NCBI GenBank assembly: GCA_964486645.1 | Contig: CAZAOG010000057.1 | Span: 1 to 16,264, forward strand | Direction: 5' to 3' | Length of the DNA stretch: 16,264 nt | Origin: GCA-002790365 sp964486645 | Lineage (GTDB): Bacteria; Bacteroidota; Ignavibacteria; Ignavibacteriales; Ignavibacteriaceae | Part shown: in pieces, positions 14,141 through 16,264 of the stretch | Layout of the letters: the number at the start of each line of letters is the position of its first letter | Position numbering within the stretch: the stretch's first letter is position 1 | Translations under genes and position numbers: made by a program | The notes under the pieces: generated by a model | Told to the model about the DNA's origin: nothing | Databases searched by the model: none | Seen by the model: only the letters and a program-made list of their open reading frames with translations

Positions 14141-14830
14141 TCAATCCACGGAAATTGAAAACGGTGTAAAGTTTGTGTCCCTGTCGTAGTAATCTTCGTG
14201 TTCTTTTTTCTTAAGAAAATTTACAACTTTATATGTAACGGGTGTGGCTATCACTTCCCAGCTTACTTTCAAAACATAATTGGTAAGCATTACGGTAATT
14301 AAAAGATCGTTGGGCCAAAAGCCGTAAAACGCCAGCGGATAAAAAATTAAAGAGTCCATCAGTTCGCCCGCAATGGTGGAACCTATGGTCCGCATCCATA
14401 AAAATTTTCCGTTTGTAATCAATTTCATTTTTGCAAGCACGTACGAGTTAACAAATTCACCGGAAAAAAAAGCCAACAAAGAAGCAAGTACAATCCTCCA
14501 AGTTTGACCGAAAACGGTTTCATACGCTGCCTGATGCACCCAGCCCTGTGCGGGAGGAAGCTTAATTACTACCCAAGCCATAAAAGATGCAAATCCCATG
14601 GCTGCAAATCCCGCCCAAACAACCTTTCTGGAACGGGCATATCCGTAAACCTCGGTCAATATATCGTTGAAAAAATAACTTATGGGAAAAAATAAAATTC
14701 CCGCACCAAATGAAAACCCTAAAATACTTACAACTTTTTCGGCACCTATTATATTTGAAGATAAAAGTATTGTAACAAAAGCAGCCATGATAAAATCATA
14801 ATATTTGTACTTGTGCTTTGCGTTAGACAT
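14141..14830 (-). CDS. yhhQ: Queuosine precursor transporter (YhhQ/VUT family)
   Basis: This 229-aa integral membrane protein of the Vut_1/DUF165 family imports the queuosine precursors preQ0/preQ1 in characterised members. About six hydrophobic helices are visible. Family marks include LLSSNIIGAEKVV, FFPISYFFNDILTEVYGYARSRKVVWAGF, FFSGEFVNSYVLAKMK, WMRTIGSTIAGELMDSLIFYPLAF, and the terminal KVSWEVIATPVTYKVVNFLKK. The NDxxTEVYG segment and the GExxDS motif are the most conserved parts of the family and both are present. The ATG at 14828-14830 follows AAGGATG at a normal distance. Divergent from the U32 gene. Other queuosine genes (tgt, queA, queG/H) are outside the window, so salvage by this organism is inferred from the transporter. 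Confidence 0.92.
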   Translation of the reverse strand: MSNAKHKYKYYDFIMAAFVTILLSSNIIGAEKVVSILGFSFGAGILFFPISYFFNDILTEVYGYARSRKVVWAGFAAMGFASFMAWVVIKLPPAQGWVHQAAYETVFGQTWRIVLASLLAFFSGEFVNSYVLAKMKLITNGKFLWMRTIGSTIAGELMDSLIFYPLAFYGFWPNDLLITVMLTNYVLKVSWEVIATPVTYKVVNFLKKKEHEDYYDRDTNFTPFSISVD

Positions 14831-14926
14831 CTTTCATCCTTAAATAAATTAAATGAAATTTTTCAATTAGGTAAGTAATTAAATAGATTTTTTATAAAAT
14901 TAAGAAAAGAATAATAAAGTAAAAAA

Positions 14927-14932
14927 TATAAT
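14927..14932 (+). promoter_or_regulatory. Candidate -10 box of the U32 gene
   Basis: A perfect TATAAT lies 38 bases before the GTG at 14971. No TTGACA-like box is found 16-18 bases upstream. In AT-rich DNA a lone match is weak evidence. Confidence 0.3.
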
Positions 14933-14970
14933 AAAGGGATTTTTGCCTTTTCTTTCAGTAATTTTGTGCC

Positions 14971-16194
14971 GTGAAAAAAACAAATAAAATAAAAAAACCC
15001 GAATTAATGGCTCCTGCCGGAAACCGGACAATGCTCGGAACAGCCGTAAACTCAGGCGCAGATGCGGTTTACTTTGGCGTCGACCGGTTAAACATGAGAG
15101 CCAAAGCAAAAAATTTTACGGTTGAAGAACTTAAAAATATTGTTGAATTCTGCAAAGAAAAAAAAGTAAAATCCTATCTGACGCTAAACACGATAATTTA
15201 CGAAGACGAAATAGAACTTGCTGAAAAATTAGTTAAGGAAGCAAAAAATTCCGGTGTTGATATGGTAATTTGCTGGGATTTATCGGTAATAAATATTTGC
15301 CGAAAATATAACATGCCCTTTGCCGTTTCTACACAGGCATCGGTTTCAAATTCTTCTTCGGCTAAACTCTACAAAGAACTCGGTGCCGAAAGAGTTGTGC
15401 TTGCCAGGGAATGCACACTTGAAGACATAAAAAAAATTATATCCGAAATAGATATTGAAGTTGAAGCATTTGTACACGGAGCAATGTGTATTGCAATTAG
15501 CGGCAGGTGCTTTATGAGTCACGAGCTTTTTGATAAAAGCGCAAACCGCGGTGAGTGTATTCAGCCTTGCAGGAGAGAATATGAAATTAAAGACACCCAA
15601 ACCGGAAATGAAATGATATTGGGTGAAGATTATGTAATGTCTCCCAAAGACCTTTGTTCTATTGAATTTATAGACCGGCTTATAGAAGCGGGCATAGATT
15701 CCTTTAAAATAGAGGGAAGAAAAAGGAGTCCCGAATACGTTGCGGTTGTTGTGTCGGTTTACAGAAGAGCAATTGATTTATACTTTGAAAACAAATTAAC
15801 CGATGAAATCAAAAAAGAATTATTGGAAGAACTTTCAACCGTTTACAACAGAGGTTTTTCTTCCGGTTTTTATTTTAAGATTCCTTCAACCGAAGAATTT
15901 ACAGAAGGTTACGGTAACCTGGCGGTTGTTAAAAAAACTTATGTCGGTAAAGTACTGAACTATTTCAAAAACAAGAAAATAGGTTTTGTGAAATTGGAAT
16001 CTGACAATATCAGCTTAAATGATAAAGTTTATATTATCGGTGAAACAACAGGGGTTGTAGAATTAAATATCGAATCTATTTTCTCCAACGATGTCAGCGT
16101 GAACAAGGCTTCAAAAGGCGAAGAGATAACATTCCCCTGCGCAGAACTCATCCGTCCGCGTGATAAGGTTTATAAAATAGTAAGCAAAAGTTAG
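14971..16194 (+). CDS. U32 family protein (TrhP/RlhA/UbiU type, collagenase-like)
   Basis: The protein has 407 aa. It starts at GTG: an in-frame TAA at 14959 excludes any longer form, and the next ATG (15007) would cut off the conserved first strand PELMAPAG. The family signature EAFVHGAMCIAISGRCFMS fits the U32 pattern exactly. Cysteines 173 and 180 (seven apart, as C169/C176 in UbiU), 196 or 200 in GECIQPC, and 229 in KDLC could hold a [4Fe-4S] cluster. Family members annotated as peptidases are now mostly known in RNA hydroxylation (TrhP for tRNA uridine-34, RlhA for 23S rRNA) or ubiquinone hydroxylation. Length and the C-terminal beta-rich tail (about 320-407, KVYIIGETTG) are like TrhP. 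With a queuosine transporter divergent to it, tRNA wobble-base modification is the best guess. No Shine-Dalgarno is visible. Confidence 0.9.
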   Translation: MKKTNKIKKPELMAPAGNRTMLGTAVNSGADAVYFGVDRLNMRAKAKNFTVEELKNIVEFCKEKKVKSYLTLNTIIYEDEIELAEKLVKEAKNSGVDMVICWDLSVINICRKYNMPFAVSTQASVSNSSSAKLYKELGAERVVLARECTLEDIKKIISEIDIEVEAFVHGAMCIAISGRCFMSHELFDKSANRGECIQPCRREYEIKDTQTGNEMILGEDYVMSPKDLCSIEFIDRLIEAGIDSFKIEGRKRSPEYVAVVVSVYRRAIDLYFENKLTDEIKKELLEELSTVYNRGFSSGFYFKIPSTEEFTEGYGNLAVVKKTYVGKVLNYFKNKKIGFVKLESDNISLNDKVYIIGETTGVVELNIESIFSNDVSVNKASKGEEITFPCAELIRPRDKVYKIVSKS

Positions 16195-16264
16195 ACTGTA
16201 ATTCCTGCCAATCTAACGGCTATTTTGATTTAGCTGTATCATTTAGGTATTTTTACCGAATACA

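Noticed and set aside
14504..14695. 63-aa frame antisense to the queuosine transporter
   Set aside because: It lies wholly within a conserved membrane protein gene and has no supporting signal.
14900..15109. 69-aa minus-strand frame over the U32 start
   Set aside because: It overlaps the conserved N terminus of the U32 protein and is an antisense shadow.

Overview
The window is AT-rich bacterial DNA. Its gene content fits the Bacteroidota/Chlorobiota/Ignavibacteriota (FCB) group: a tricorn-type S41 protease, a sortilin-like Asp-box propeller protein, a LytS/LytTR pair, and a bacterial geranylgeranylglyceryl-phosphate (GGGP) synthase. An Ignavibacteria-like organism is my best guess. It is inferred from the mix of families, not from a marker gene. 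It is a draft scaffold, because 100 N (4299-4398) fill an assembly break inside a repeat.

Layout: 174-662 (-) is a small four-helix membrane protein, divergent from 867-4088 (+), a large exported tricorn-like protease with its catalytic residues in place. A strong terminator (4136-4178) follows the protease. Next comes an intergenic stretch with at least two units of a 70-bp tandem repeat made of two alternating hairpins, broken by the gap. 4674-7817 (+) is an exported 1047-aa protein with eleven Asp-box motifs, closed by a large hairpin terminator. The two exported propeller proteins probably act outside the cytoplasm on proteins or peptides, but nothing shows that they act together.

On the minus strand, 10476 down to 7880 reads as one operon: a LiaF-like membrane protein, a LytS-type sensor kinase and a LytTR response regulator, with gaps of about 20 bases. 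This looks like an envelope-stress signalling unit in which a LiaF-type protein is paired with a LytS kinase instead of a LiaS kinase. Just upstream on the same strand is an ArsC/Spx-family thiol protein (10561-10914).

On the plus strand, a GGGP synthase (11095-11853) and GmhA-type sedoheptulose-7-phosphate isomerase (11875-12456) lie 21 bases apart, linking lipid and surface-sugar precursor genes. A stand-alone S9-type alpha/beta hydrolase follows (12830-13684), then a 456-base intergenic region crowded with unrelated palindromes. The window ends with a divergent pair tied to tRNA modification: a YhhQ-type queuosine-precursor transporter (14141-14830, -) and a U32-family protein (14971-16194, +) of the TrhP/RlhA/UbiU type.

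I see no mobile element with a transposase, no CRISPR array and no tRNA or rRNA gene. The least explained structure is the 70-bp two-hairpin array around the gap, where one hairpin varies in a base-pair-preserving way. The palindrome cluster at 13777-13932 comes next.
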